Assembly: GCA_949427775.1 (NCBI GenBank)
Contig: CASQEL010000025.1
Location: forward strand, 1 to 12,380
Source: an uncultured Desulfovibrionaceae bacterium
Lineage (GTDB): Bacteria; Desulfobacterota; Desulfovibrionia; Desulfovibrionales; Desulfovibrionaceae
Length of the DNA: 12,380 nt
Direction: 5' to 3'
This document shows positions 5,808 through 12,380 of the stretch, in pieces. Below the pieces are notes generated by a model. That model saw only the letters and a list, made by a program, of their open reading frames with translations. It was not told where the DNA came from and did not search any database. The stretch's first letter is position 1, and each line of letters starts with the position of its first letter. The position numbers were made by a program, and so were the translations under genes.

Positions 5808-7358
5808 TTACGGCTGCCGGACTGCGAATTTTTTCGGGTCCAGGCCGTATTTTTTTACTTTGTAGTTGATGATTCGGTAGCTGGCGTCCAACAGGCGTGA
5901 GGCTTCCAGCATATTGCCGCGCGTCTTCTGCAGCGCATCCGCCAGCAGTTCCTGCTCGAAGCGGGCGACGGCTTCGGCAAAGCCGACGCCGTCAGCCGCA
6001 GAGGCATTCCCGGCCTGAAACGAGGGAGGAAGATGCCAGGCCCGCAGGGTGTCCTCCTCGCAGGCAGTTACGGCGCGCTCCAGGCAGTTTCGCAGTTCGC
6101 GGACATTACCCGGCCAGGCGTGGCGTTGCAACAGATCTATCGCCGGAGTGGAAATCCGTCGAATGCTCTTGTTCTGCGCGGCGGCCGCGTGCTGCAGAAA
6201 ATGCTCCGCAAGGGGAAGGATGTCTTCGATATGTTCCCGCAACGGGGGAATGTCGACGACCAGCCCGGAAAGGCGTTGCAGCAGATCGCGCCGTACGCCC
6301 CGCTCCAGCAGAACTTCCGGGGCGTGCGGGGTCGTGCAGACTATCCGCACATCCACGGCCACCGGACGGCTGCCGCCCACACGCAAGAGCTCCTCCTGCA
6401 TGACCCGCAGCAGGCGTATTTGCACCGCGTCCGGCAACGCTTCCACGCCGCTCAGACACAATGTGCCCCTGTGCGCGGTTTCCAGCAGCCCCTTGCGGGT
6501 TTGCAGGGCATCGGGCGCCGCGCCTTTCTGCACGCCGAAAAGCTCGGCATCCAGGGCGGAACCGCCGGGCAGAGCCGCGCAATTGACGCGCACCAGGGGC
6601 ATTTCCCGGCGCGGTCCGGCTTTGTGCAACAGCTCGGCCAGCAACTCCTTGCCGACCCCCGGTTCGCCCCGCAGCAGCACACTCACGCGGGAAGCCGCCA
6701 CCTGCGTCACCTGACGCACGATCCGGCGCATACTCTTGGAAACAGCCACCACGGCCGACGCCGCGTCGGTTTCCCGTGTCTCCGCGCCGGGCATCCCGTC
6801 CACCCGGCGGGTCATTTCCCGCTGGAGGTACGAAACCTGCTGACCGATCAGACCGGCGACCACTTCCAGAAAGCGGCAGCGCGTCTCCAACACGGCGCGC
6901 GGCGCCACAGGCGTATCCACGCTCAGCACGCCGAGCACTTCCAGCCCGTCGGAAGGCTCTTCGCCGTGTCCGAATACGGGCACGCTGAGAAAGGCCAGCG
7001 CGGCTGTTTCTTCCCGCGTGCGGATAAAGAATTTATTCTGGAACAGGGCGTTGTCGCTGATGCGCTCCACGATGACCGGCCGCCCCAGCGTAAAAACCTG
7101 GCCGGTAATGCCCACGCCCGGCTGATAGACCACGCCTTCGTCCGTGGGCGGCGTATCCGCGAGGCACAGGCGCAACGTGCGGGCCTCGGGATCATAGATC
7201 ACCAGATGGGGCCGCAGGAACGCGTGCCGTTCCGCCAGCGTTCGCAGCAGTCCGCGCAGAGAGGAGTGAAAGGAACGCTGCGGCCCCAACGTGTTCACGA
7301 TGCGCCGCAGCGTTTCCAAATAAACGTCAAGGCTCTCGCCCGAAGGCGTCATGCTCAC
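5808..7358 (-). CDS. GAF/AAA+/Fis-type regulator with degenerate sigma-54 contact and Walker B motifs
   Basis: 516 residues with the layout of a NifA/NtrC-class regulator. A GAF sensor domain spans about 15-175 (GVGITGQVF at 81-89), an AAA+ domain about 200-440, and a Fis-type helix-turn-helix about 465-505 (KTRGNMLEASRLL ... VKKYGL). Walker A is intact (GEPGVGKE, 231-238), as are VRRDLLQRL (arginine-finger region, 355-363) and WPGNVREL (415-422). However, the GAFTGA loop reads GAAPDA (279-284) and the Walker B segment reads TLCLSGVE (299-306) without the Asp-Glu pair. It is probably a sigma-54-independent regulator, as known for TyrR and HupR. The GTG start at 7358 overlaps the iorB stop by 4 bp (GTGA); an ATG two codons later is possible. 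As last gene of the ior operon it probably controls it. Confidence 0.9.
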   Translation of the reverse strand: MSMTPSGESLDVYLETLRRIVNTLGPQRSFHSSLRGLLRTLAERHAFLRPHLVIYDPEARTLRLCLADTPPTDEGVVYQPGVGITGQVFTLGRPVIVERISDNALFQNKFFIRTREETAALAFLSVPVFGHGEEPSDGLEVLGVLSVDTPVAPRAVLETRCRFLEVVAGLIGQQVSYLQREMTRRVDGMPGAETRETDAASAVVAVSKSMRRIVRQVTQVAASRVSVLLRGEPGVGKELLAELLHKAGPRREMPLVRVNCAALPGGSALDAELFGVQKGAAPDALQTRKGLLETAHRGTLCLSGVEALPDAVQIRLLRVMQEELLRVGGSRPVAVDVRIVCTTPHAPEVLLERGVRRDLLQRLSGLVVDIPPLREHIEDILPLAEHFLQHAAAAQNKSIRRISTPAIDLLQRHAWPGNVRELRNCLERAVTACEEDTLRAWHLPPSFQAGNASAADGVGFAEAVARFEQELLADALQKTRGNMLEASRLLDASYRIINYKVKKYGLDPKKFAVRQP

Positions 7359-7951
7359 GCGCTGCGCACCGCATCCGCGCCCAGGGCCGCGGCTCTAAGG
7401 TTGACGTCCACCAGCCTGGGGGGCAGATGCCGACGGATGGCCGCTTCCAGCGCTTCCGGCCCGAAAGGCAGCACGCCGGAGGCGCAAACGGCCCCCAACA
7501 GCACGGTATTGCCGCTCTGCACCGATCCCGCCTCCCGTCCCAGCGCGCGGCAGGGCAAATGCCGGTATTTGGCCGCCGCGGCGGCGACGCGGGCGTTGAT
7601 GTCCTCCTGGGCCGGATACGCGTCCCGTCCCAGAGACACGCCCAAGGGGGGCAGGGGATCGACGCTGGAGAAAATCACACCGCCGGGAGCCAGATACGGC
7701 AGCGCCCGCAGCGTTTCCAGCGGCTCGAAGCCCATGATCACATCCGCCTCGCCGTGCCCCAGCTTTGGCGACAGCCAACCGCCCAGCAGCACGACGGATT
7801 CCACCACACCGCCGCGTTGCGCCATGCCGTGCACCTCACCGGCCACCACATCCAGCCCCTGATCCAGAGCGGTGCGCGCCAACAGCGTGGTGGCGGTCAG
7901 GGTTCCCTGTCCTCCCACCCCGGTCATATAAATGCGGATTCGCTCACTCAT
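7355..7951 (-). CDS. iorB: Indolepyruvate ferredoxin oxidoreductase, beta subunit
   Basis: A 198-residue gamma-type 2-oxoacid:acceptor oxidoreductase subunit. It shows the N-terminal GVGGQG nucleotide-binding loop at 11-16 (TGVGGQGTLTATTLLA) and the family segment EVHGMAQRGG at 39-48, and it has the usual length of about 190-210 residues. With IorA it oxidatively decarboxylates indolepyruvate and other aryl pyruvates to aryl-acyl-CoA, reducing ferredoxin in the cytoplasm. The ATG at 7951 lies one base after the iorA TAA, and its ribosome binding site (GGGGAG) is inside the end of iorA, so the two are translationally coupled. Its TGA overlaps the start of the regulator gene. Confidence 0.96.
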   Translation of the reverse strand: MSERIRIYMTGVGGQGTLTATTLLARTALDQGLDVVAGEVHGMAQRGGVVESVVLLGGWLSPKLGHGEADVIMGFEPLETLRALPYLAPGGVIFSSVDPLPPLGVSLGRDAYPAQEDINARVAAAAAKYRHLPCRALGREAGSVQSGNTVLLGAVCASGVLPFGPEALEAAIRRHLPPRLVDVNLRAAALGADAVRSA

Positions 7952-7952
7952 C

Positions 7953-9803
7953 TTACTCTCCCCTCTTCCGGGCCCTGAAAACTCCGGGAGCCACCTGGAG
8001 GCAGACCATACAGCCCGCGCACAAGGTTTCGTCCACGCCCACGACGTCGCCGTCGCGGGTGAAAGCCGGACAGGCCAGTTCTTCCAGACAGCGCCGCGCC
8101 TCGGCTCCCTGCTCCGCCACCGTGGCGATCTGCGGCGACACTTTTTTCAGGGTGCGCCGCGCGTACAGCACGCAGGGCTCTTCGGCAATGATCACCCGCA
8201 CGCCGGACTTCGCCTTCATATCTTCCAACGCCTTGAGCAGGTTGCGCAGGTTATAGGCCTTGACTTTGGTCACCTCGGTCACGCCCAGGCCGCGCACCAC
8301 GGACTCGATGTCCAGGTGCACGGCGCTTTCGCCCAGCACGTCCTGAAGCATCCCCGGATTGGGCTGATGTCCGGTCATGGCCGTAGTGCCGTTGTCCAGC
8401 ACGATTATCAGCAGATCGTGCCGGTTGAACACCGCGTTGGCCAGACCGGTCATACCGGAATGGAAAAAGGTCGAATCCCCGATAAAGGCCACCACGGGCT
8501 TGTCCGCCGCCATGGCGAAACCGCTCCCGGCCGACACCGACGAGCCCATGCACACCAGAAAGTCGGCCATGCGCAGCGGCGGCAGCATACCCAGCGTATA
8601 ACAGCCGATGTCGCTGGAATAGAAGGCGTCGTCGCCGAATGTCTTGCGGACGGCATAGTACACGGCTCGATGGGAGCACCCGGCGCAGAGGTTCGGCGGG
8701 CGACCGGGCAGATTTTCCGTCGCGGCGACCGGCGCCTCCGGCAACGATGCCGTTTCGCCCATAAAGGCCGCCAGCGCCCGCATGACGGCGGAGGTCGAAT
8801 ACTCGCCGTACAGCGTCAGTATGTCCCCCTTGCCTTCGATGGACACGGGAATGGCCCGGTGCTGGGCCAGGGCGCGGAGATCGCGCTCCAACAGGGGAGC
8901 CCCCTCTTCCAGCACCAGCACCCGATCGCAGCTTGATAAAAATTCGGAAAGCATTTCTTCGGGCAACGGCCAGGTCATGCCCAGATCCAGCACACGCACC
9001 CGATCTTCCCAACCGCCCGCGTACAGGGCGTCAGCCAGATACGCGCGGGCGATGCCGCTGCCGATGACGCCCAGCCGCCCCTTGCCGCGCATGCGGTTCC
9101 AGGGAGACTGCTCGGCACGGGAACGGGCCTGGGCCAGCGCACGCTCCAGCGCCTGATGGCGACCGCGGGCCACAGCGGGCACAGGCACGAAGCGTTGCGG
9201 ATTTTTGGCGATCTTCACTCGGGCGGCCGGTTCCGGCAACGGGCCGGTTTCCACCGGGCCGCGCAGATGATTCAGACGCGTGGTGGTGCGCAACAGTACG
9301 GGCTGCTCCAGATCGCGGGCCAGCAGCAAGGCGTCGCGGGTCATATCCTTGGCTTCCTGCGCCGTGGCCGGCTCAAAGCAGGGCAGTCCGGCAAAACGGG
9401 CATAATGGCGGTTATCCTGCTCGTTCTGGCTGGAATGACACCCGGGATCGTCGGCCGAGAGCATCACCAGGCCGCCGGGCAAGCCCACATACGTCATGGT
9501 CAGCAACGGATCGGCGGCCACATTGACGCCCACGTGTTTCATCGTGACCAGGCTCATGGCGCCGGCCAGCGACGCGCCCGCCGCCACTTCCACCGCGACC
9601 TTCTCATTGACGGAATATTCCAGGCGGTAGCGCCCGTCGGCTCCGCCCAGACGACGGAAGGTGTCAGGCACTTCGGAAGACGGCGTGCCGGGATAGCAGG
9701 TCACAAAATTGATGCCTGCCTCCAGCGCTCCTCGGACAATGGCCTCATTGCCGAGCATCAGATGCCGCTCTCCGGGAACGGCGGTCAGGAGCGGATGGCT
9801 CAT
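7953..9803 (-). CDS. iorA: Indolepyruvate ferredoxin oxidoreductase, alpha subunit, with one Fe-S cluster site lost
   Basis: 616 residues. The N-terminal pyrimidine-type domain begins LLTAVPGERHLMLGNEAIVRGA, with CYPGTPSSE at 36-44. The thiamine-diphosphate domain has the GDS motif at 442-444 (AFIGDSTFFHSG) and DNGTTAMTGHQPNPG at 470-484. The C-terminal ferredoxin-like tail is abnormal: motif 1 keeps C572 and C578 but has G566 and A569 where Cys is expected. Motif 2 is C595-x2-C598-x2-C601 but A605 replaces its fourth Cys. The start at 9803 is preceded by AGAAAGGA; an ATG at 9872 lacks support. A short G/C hairpin (CCCCC-TGT-GGGGG on the minus strand, about 9832-9844) lies in the leader. First gene of iorA-iorB-regulator. 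The role is fermentative breakdown of Trp, Tyr and Phe, or the reverse synthesis. Confidence 0.97.
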   Translation of the reverse strand: MSHPLLTAVPGERHLMLGNEAIVRGALEAGINFVTCYPGTPSSEVPDTFRRLGGADGRYRLEYSVNEKVAVEVAAGASLAGAMSLVTMKHVGVNVAADPLLTMTYVGLPGGLVMLSADDPGCHSSQNEQDNRHYARFAGLPCFEPATAQEAKDMTRDALLLARDLEQPVLLRTTTRLNHLRGPVETGPLPEPAARVKIAKNPQRFVPVPAVARGRHQALERALAQARSRAEQSPWNRMRGKGRLGVIGSGIARAYLADALYAGGWEDRVRVLDLGMTWPLPEEMLSEFLSSCDRVLVLEEGAPLLERDLRALAQHRAIPVSIEGKGDILTLYGEYSTSAVMRALAAFMGETASLPEAPVAATENLPGRPPNLCAGCSHRAVYYAVRKTFGDDAFYSSDIGCYTLGMLPPLRMADFLVCMGSSVSAGSGFAMAADKPVVAFIGDSTFFHSGMTGLANAVFNRHDLLIIVLDNGTTAMTGHQPNPGMLQDVLGESAVHLDIESVVRGLGVTEVTKVKAYNLRNLLKALEDMKAKSGVRVIIAEEPCVLYARRTLKKVSPQIATVAEQGAEARRCLEELACPAFTRDGDVVGVDETLCAGCMVCLQVAPGVFRARKRGE

Positions 9804-9919
9804 GGAAAATTCCTTTCTGGTCTGAAACCTCCCCCCACAGGGGGAACATTGATTTGACAAACGGCGCAACAACCTAACGCCTCTTGCGGTCCCGCCTCAG
9901 AAAAGACCGCTCCGACTCC

Positions 9920-9948
9920 TTTGCCGGAACAGCCGTTTTTGCGGAACA
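9920..9948. promoter_or_regulatory. Direct repeat upstream of iorA, candidate operator
   Basis: TTTGCCGGAACA (9920-9931) and TTTGC-GGAACA (9938-9948) are direct repeats whose GGAACA cores are 17 bp apart, on one face of the helix to within less than a full turn. They lie 120-145 bp upstream of the iorA start. No -24/-12 (GG-N10-GC) promoter is visible nearby. Function is inferred only from position. Confidence 0.25.
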
Positions 9949-9955
9949 ATTTTTA

Positions 9956-10057
9956 AGGAAACGCTGATTACAGGCCGTCTTTCCACAATTTTTACATTCA
10001 ACATTTTGAATTTATTGATCCGGATCTGTCGGAAAACGTCATCAGTCAGCGTTTCCT
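9956..10057. repeat. 102-bp element with perfect 12-bp terminal inverted repeats
   Basis: AGGAAACGCTGA (9956-9967) is the exact reverse complement of TCAGCGTTTCCT (10046-10057). The AT-rich interior has no coding capacity. No clear target-site duplication flanks it. It looks like a solo miniature element or the fused ends of a deleted insertion sequence. It separates the TPR gene from the ior operon. A third copy of the terminus occurs at 5732. Confidence 0.55.
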
Positions 10058-10108
10058 CAAGAATATTGCGTAGACATGCCGCGTTTCCGTAGCTCCGGCC
10101 AAGGGCGC

Positions 10109-10137
10109 AAAAAACACGGAGGTTCGCCGACGAATCG
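10109..10137 (-). terminator. Weak candidate terminator after the TPR gene
   Basis: On the minus strand a short stem TTCG-TCGG-CGAA (10123-10134), extended imperfectly, precedes TTTTTT (10109-10114) about 20-45 nt after the TPR stop codon. The stem is poor, so the call is uncertain. Confidence 0.25.
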
Positions 10138-10157
10138 CCCTTTCAAGGCGCCATACC

Positions 10158-10847
10158 CTATTTGCCGGCCGGAACCGCAAGCTGTTGCGCGCGGAAACGG
10201 AAATATTCCGCCTCCGGCCCGGCGGACGACGCAGCCAGAGCGTCAAATGCCGTGCGGGCGCGCTCGGATCGGCCCGCCTGAACAGCGGTCTGGGCCAACA
10301 CGCCACGTACCGTATTGCGCGCCGCTTCCGGCATCTGATTCTCCAATTTTTCAAAAACAGCCAGCGCTTCGACGTACTTGCCCGCACGGTTCAGCACTTC
10401 TCCCTGATTGTACGCGGCCAGCAATCCCAAAGCTCCGTCCTTGTCCGCCTCGGCCAGACGGCCGAAGGCCGCGGCGGCCTTGTCGTAATCCTTGACTTCC
10501 AGCGCGGCGTCGCCCAGCGCCAACAATGCGGCGGCCGACACGGCCCGCGGCGCATCGGCGGCAAAGGATTCCAGAGCCTTGACCTTGTCCTGTCCCTGCG
10601 TGGCGATAACCAGGCGAGCCAGTTCCAGCCGGGCCTGATCCGCCGCGCGCGAAGCATACCAGTTATACCCGGCTGTCCCGGCCAACACCAGGGCAAACAA
10701 CGCCACCACGGCCGCTATCTTTCCGGCATGTTTAAGGATAAAATCCAGAAGCGGCGCGGCTTCCGTGGAAACTTCCGATTGCAGCTCGCTCAACAACGCT
10801 GTGGAATCCTGCCGTCCTGGCGGAGGACTCTGAGGAATGATGGACAT
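10158..10847 (-). CDS. Membrane-anchored tetratricopeptide-repeat protein (YfgM/TPR_21-like)
   Basis: 229 residues from the ATG at 10847, which has AAGGAG five bases upstream (an in-frame ATG 18 bp earlier lacks one). A short Pro-rich cytoplasmic tail is followed by a single membrane segment at about 44-62 (IAAVVALFALVLAGTAGYNW), so the bulk should face the periplasm. Then come Ala-rich helical pairs in TPR register, for example ALLALGDAALEVKDYDKAAA and GEVLNRAGKYVEALAVFEKL. The N-terminal anchor followed by TPRs is the layout of the YfgM/TPR_21 family, which works with the Sec/BamB-side chaperone network in enterobacteria. That role is only suggested here. It is separated from iorA by 354 bp that include an inverted-repeat element, so probably a separate unit. 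Confidence 0.85.
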   Translation of the reverse strand: MSIIPQSPPPGRQDSTALLSELQSEVSTEAAPLLDFILKHAGKIAAVVALFALVLAGTAGYNWYASRAADQARLELARLVIATQGQDKVKALESFAADAPRAVSAAALLALGDAALEVKDYDKAAAAFGRLAEADKDGALGLLAAYNQGEVLNRAGKYVEALAVFEKLENQMPEAARNTVRGVLAQTAVQAGRSERARTAFDALAASSAGPEAEYFRFRAQQLAVPAGK

Positions 10848-11012
10848 GCAAACTCCTTGCGACATCTGTGTATGTAGGGAACCATCTGCGGCACGATCCC
10901 GGACGCGACCTCATGCCCGCACAGACGCGAACACAGTGCGACAGAAAAAATATACTTCGGGAAAGACTCCCGTAGCCATGCGGACAGGCTTTTATTCCGG
11001 CGGAACTTACCT

Positions 11013-11334
11013 GACATCCTCCCCCGCCTGAAGTCGGGAGATTCACGGCGGGAGCACTCTTGCGATTGCCCCCCTGAGCGGGTTCCCGCTTTACCGAGAC
11101 TGCCCGGAGGAACACGGCCCGGTTCTCACCGCAAACATTCCCGCGTGGGCAATGTTACAGAGACGAACCAACCGGCTCTTCCCCCAAATCTCACTATCTC
11201 TCCACAGGCTGACACGGCAGACCCTGCCGCCGCGTCACCTGTTAGCATACAAAAGGCGGAAAGGCAAAAATTCCGGTCACGGCGCGCCGTATATCCTCTC
11301 CCCATGAATGGAGAAGTTTTACGGCGCGTTTGAT
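11013..11334 (-). mobile_element. IS200/IS605-type remnant B, inverted relative to remnant A
   Basis: The reverse complement is clearly homologous to 2866-3184 over its whole length. On the minus strand it starts near ATCAAACGCGCCGTAAAAC and has the left hairpin CTCC-ATTCATGG-GGAG inside CGCGCC/CGGCGCG. It continues with a tnpB-tail frame reading GDAAAGSAVSACGEIVR. It ends with the right-end hairpin CTCCCG-ACTTCAGG-CGGGGGAG and GGATGTCAGG (11013-11045). No transposase gene remains. The putative guide would lie at about 10995-11012. The tnpB-tail amino acids are better conserved between copies than the downstream frame. Confidence 0.72.
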
Positions 11335-11438
11335 AATTGTCAAAAGAAAACTGTCTTCGACTGTCTACCGTGCCGTCGGAATGTCCGAGAAAGACACATC
11401 CGGGGATGCAGCGGGAAAGAACCCTCTAAACCGGATTC

Positions 11439-11588
11439 ATGGCGATCGCAAGTAAAGAACTCGGGCTCAAGGCAGTTGAGGCATACAGGACCGGCAAGTT
11501 TACTCAGAACCAGTTGACACCTATGAGGATACACGCTTTTGATTATTGTGCTCCCCGCCTGTTATGGTTCAAAAAGTGCTGTCCATGA
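11439..11588 (+). pseudogene. N-terminal helix-turn-helix fragment of a transposase (IS630-like)
   Basis: A 49-codon frame starts MAIASKELGLKAVEAYRTGK and continues FTQNQL. The 'KEL..KA.EAY..GK.TQ..L' pattern is the N-terminal helix-turn-helix of IS630-type transposases. The similarity fades after the first helix-turn-helix half and the frame stops at 11588, inside another transposase fragment. Tentative, because the stretch is short. Confidence 0.4.
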
Positions 11589-11745
11589 ACATTTTCAGCG
11601 ATGGAACACGGCTGGTGTCGTGACGGAGATTTTTCGCATACTCCTTGCGGAATATGGGGAAAAGGTCGGCATTGATGCCCGGTGGCAAGCCACGAACGGC
11701 TCTTTGCTGCAAGCTCCGGCACACTCTCAAAACATCAGCGACTGA
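11563..11745 (+). pseudogene. IS5-family transposase fragment
   Basis: The frame reads YGSKSAVHEHFQRWNTAGV (from 11563), then EIFRILLAEYGEKVGID and WQATNGSLLQAPAHS before a stop at 11745. This is the N-terminal to first-Asp part of IS5-type DDE transposases: the 'SKS.VH..FQRW..AGV' segment, with GIDARWQATNGS matching the usual GIDW.WQS.DGS (first catalytic Asp region; the later Asp is Asn here). The catalytic centre and C-terminus are missing. It overlaps the helix-turn-helix fragment in another frame, so two transposase remnants are joined. Confidence 0.65.
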
Positions 11746-11774
11746 AGGCTCAAGACGCGGATTCCCCCGGCAAC

Positions 11775-11806
11775 AAAAAAGGCCCCCCGTTTCCGCAGAG
11801 CCTTTT
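11775..11806 (-). terminator. Probable intrinsic terminator of the DUF1640-like gene
   Basis: On the minus strand AAAAGGC, an imperfect G/C-rich interior with a GGAAAC loop, then GGGGCC and TTTTTT. It begins about 33 bases after the stop codon of the DUF1640-like frame and is in the right orientation. Confidence 0.55.
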
Positions 11807-11838
11807 CCCGTGCCTTATTCGCCCGGCTTGCCGTGAAA

Positions 11839-12131
11839 TCACTTGAGGAAAGCGATAACGGCCACAATAAGCGCCGTCTGGGCAACAACAGTCGTGATAG
11901 TCCACTTGAGAACTTCATACTTGCTGTTCTCTATCCTTTCAACAAGCTCAGTTTTAATGCTCATTTCCGCTTGAACAATATCCATCTTTGTAGCCGGTTC
12001 TTTTCTGACATTCTCTTCCTGAATCGCTGTAACACCCCGGAATGCGTCGGACTGCACCTGAGCCTGTTCTTCCGGCACTCCGGCGGCTTTCAGCTTCTGG
12101 AATAGCTGAGGGAATCAAACGTTGTCGTCAT
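11839..12131 (-). pseudogene. DUF1640-like coiled-coil membrane protein, frameshifted near its start
   Basis: From an ATG at 12131 with GGGAGG before it, the frame reads MTTTFDSLSYSRS and stops. One frame over, the sequence continues KLKAAGVPEEQAQVQSDAF, exactly the expected continuation (MTTTFD.L.Y.RKLKAAGVPE.QA is the typical opening of DUF1640-like proteins). It then runs as a coiled coil (ATKMDIVQAEMSIKTELVE) to a C-terminal membrane helix (WTITTVVAQTALIVAVIAFLK). Restoring one missing base after SYSR would give about 96 residues, the family's usual size. Such proteins are common near mobile elements; function is unknown. Either a real single-base deletion or a sequencing error. Internal ATG initiation at 12078 would give a 79-residue product without the conserved N-terminus. 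Confidence 0.75.
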
Positions 12132-12380
12132 GGCGTCCGCCTCCCTGGCGCCCACTGAAAAATACCCATGCAATACGCTGGAGCGCAAGTCTCGCCCGCG
12201 AACTTCACCGGGCAGCAGGCTTCCGCCTTCTCCTGTTCCCCCGGCGGGGCAGCAAGGGCCTCTGACCGGCAGGAGGAAGATGCGACCTGTCCCGCCGGCA
12301 TGCGGGCCTGCAGCCTCACTCCCTCGCTCCCCGCCCTCCATGCGGCGTGCTTCGCAGTCGCCGCCCCCGGCACCCCTTCG
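12132..12380. other. GC-rich stretch at the window edge, no recognised gene
   Basis: A minus-strand frame is open from near the window edge to a TGA that overlaps the ATG of the DUF1640-like gene (ATGA). Its translation (Ala-, Gly- and Cys-rich, for example QMPAGQ-type segments and CCPVKFAGETC) has no family signature, and I do not call it a gene. The stretch otherwise serves as the upstream region of the DUF1640-like gene. Confidence 0.45.

Noticed and set aside
6033..7862. A 609-codon open frame on the plus strand across the regulator and iorB
   Set aside because: It is antisense to two well-supported genes and shows only composition-driven sequence.
9804..9960. Sigma-54 (-24/-12) promoter upstream of iorA
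   Set aside because: The nearest GG/GC pairs (such as GGCGTTAGGTTGTTGC on the minus strand) have the wrong spacing, and the linked regulator lacks GAFTGA.
12090..12105. Programmed ribosomal frameshift in the DUF1640-like gene
   Set aside because: There is no slippery heptamer, stem-loop or internal Shine-Dalgarno at the junction.
12128..12373. 81-codon minus-strand frame overlapping the DUF1640-like start by ATGA
   Set aside because: The overlap looks like translational coupling, but the translation has no family features and there is no ribosome binding site evidence at the window edge.

Overview
The window looks like a chromosomal segment of a sulfate-reducing deltaproteobacterium of the Desulfovibrio/Bilophila type. 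The housekeeping genes are GC-rich, there is a panC-metK pair, and iorA-iorB is followed by an AAA+ regulator. I recall both arrangements from Desulfovibrionaceae, but that is memory and was not searched here. Almost every intact gene lies on the minus strand.

Layout from left to right. The window opens inside the 3' end of an Rpn-type (PD-(D/E)XK) nuclease gene on the plus strand, with a tandem repeat inside its coding sequence and a fragment of a second Rpn gene behind it. A strong hairpin and one copy of a terminator-bearing repeat element follow. Then comes the panC-metK operon (pantothenate and S-adenosylmethionine synthesis). Positions 2768-5800 are an accessory, visibly AT-richer stretch. 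It holds a tnpB-less IS200/IS605-type remnant, a complete 178-bp miniature element with terminal inverted repeats, a gene fusing an HPr-kinase-like domain to a PqqD domain, another inverted-repeat element, and a small gene for a Tat-signal-bearing protein made of Arg-Pro-Ser repeats. From 5808 to 10847 the sequence is GC-rich again: iorA, iorB and a GAF/AAA+/Fis regulator form one overlapping operon (indolepyruvate ferredoxin oxidoreductase, aromatic amino-acid catabolism), with a membrane-anchored TPR protein upstream. The right end, 10990-12380, is degraded mobile DNA (a second, inverted tnpB-less remnant and pieces of two DDE-type transposases), followed by a frameshifted DUF1640-like membrane protein.

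The best candidate for an undescribed system is the pair at 3664-5369. A PqqD domain is usually the peptide-binding element of a RiPP pathway, and HPr-kinase-like enzymes phosphorylate serine. Here they are fused and sit just downstream of a gene whose product is a twin-arginine leader followed by 17 tripeptides that all end in serine. I infer that the fusion protein binds the leader and modifies (perhaps phosphorylates) the serines before Tat export.

Other observations of note: (1) three minus-strand genes, metK, the kinase and the repeat peptide, all end in a TAG whose TA is the terminal TA of an inverted-repeat element; (2) the ior operon regulator lacks both GAFTGA and the Walker B acidic pair; (3) IorA has lost three of the four ligands of one [4Fe-4S] cluster while keeping all four of the other.
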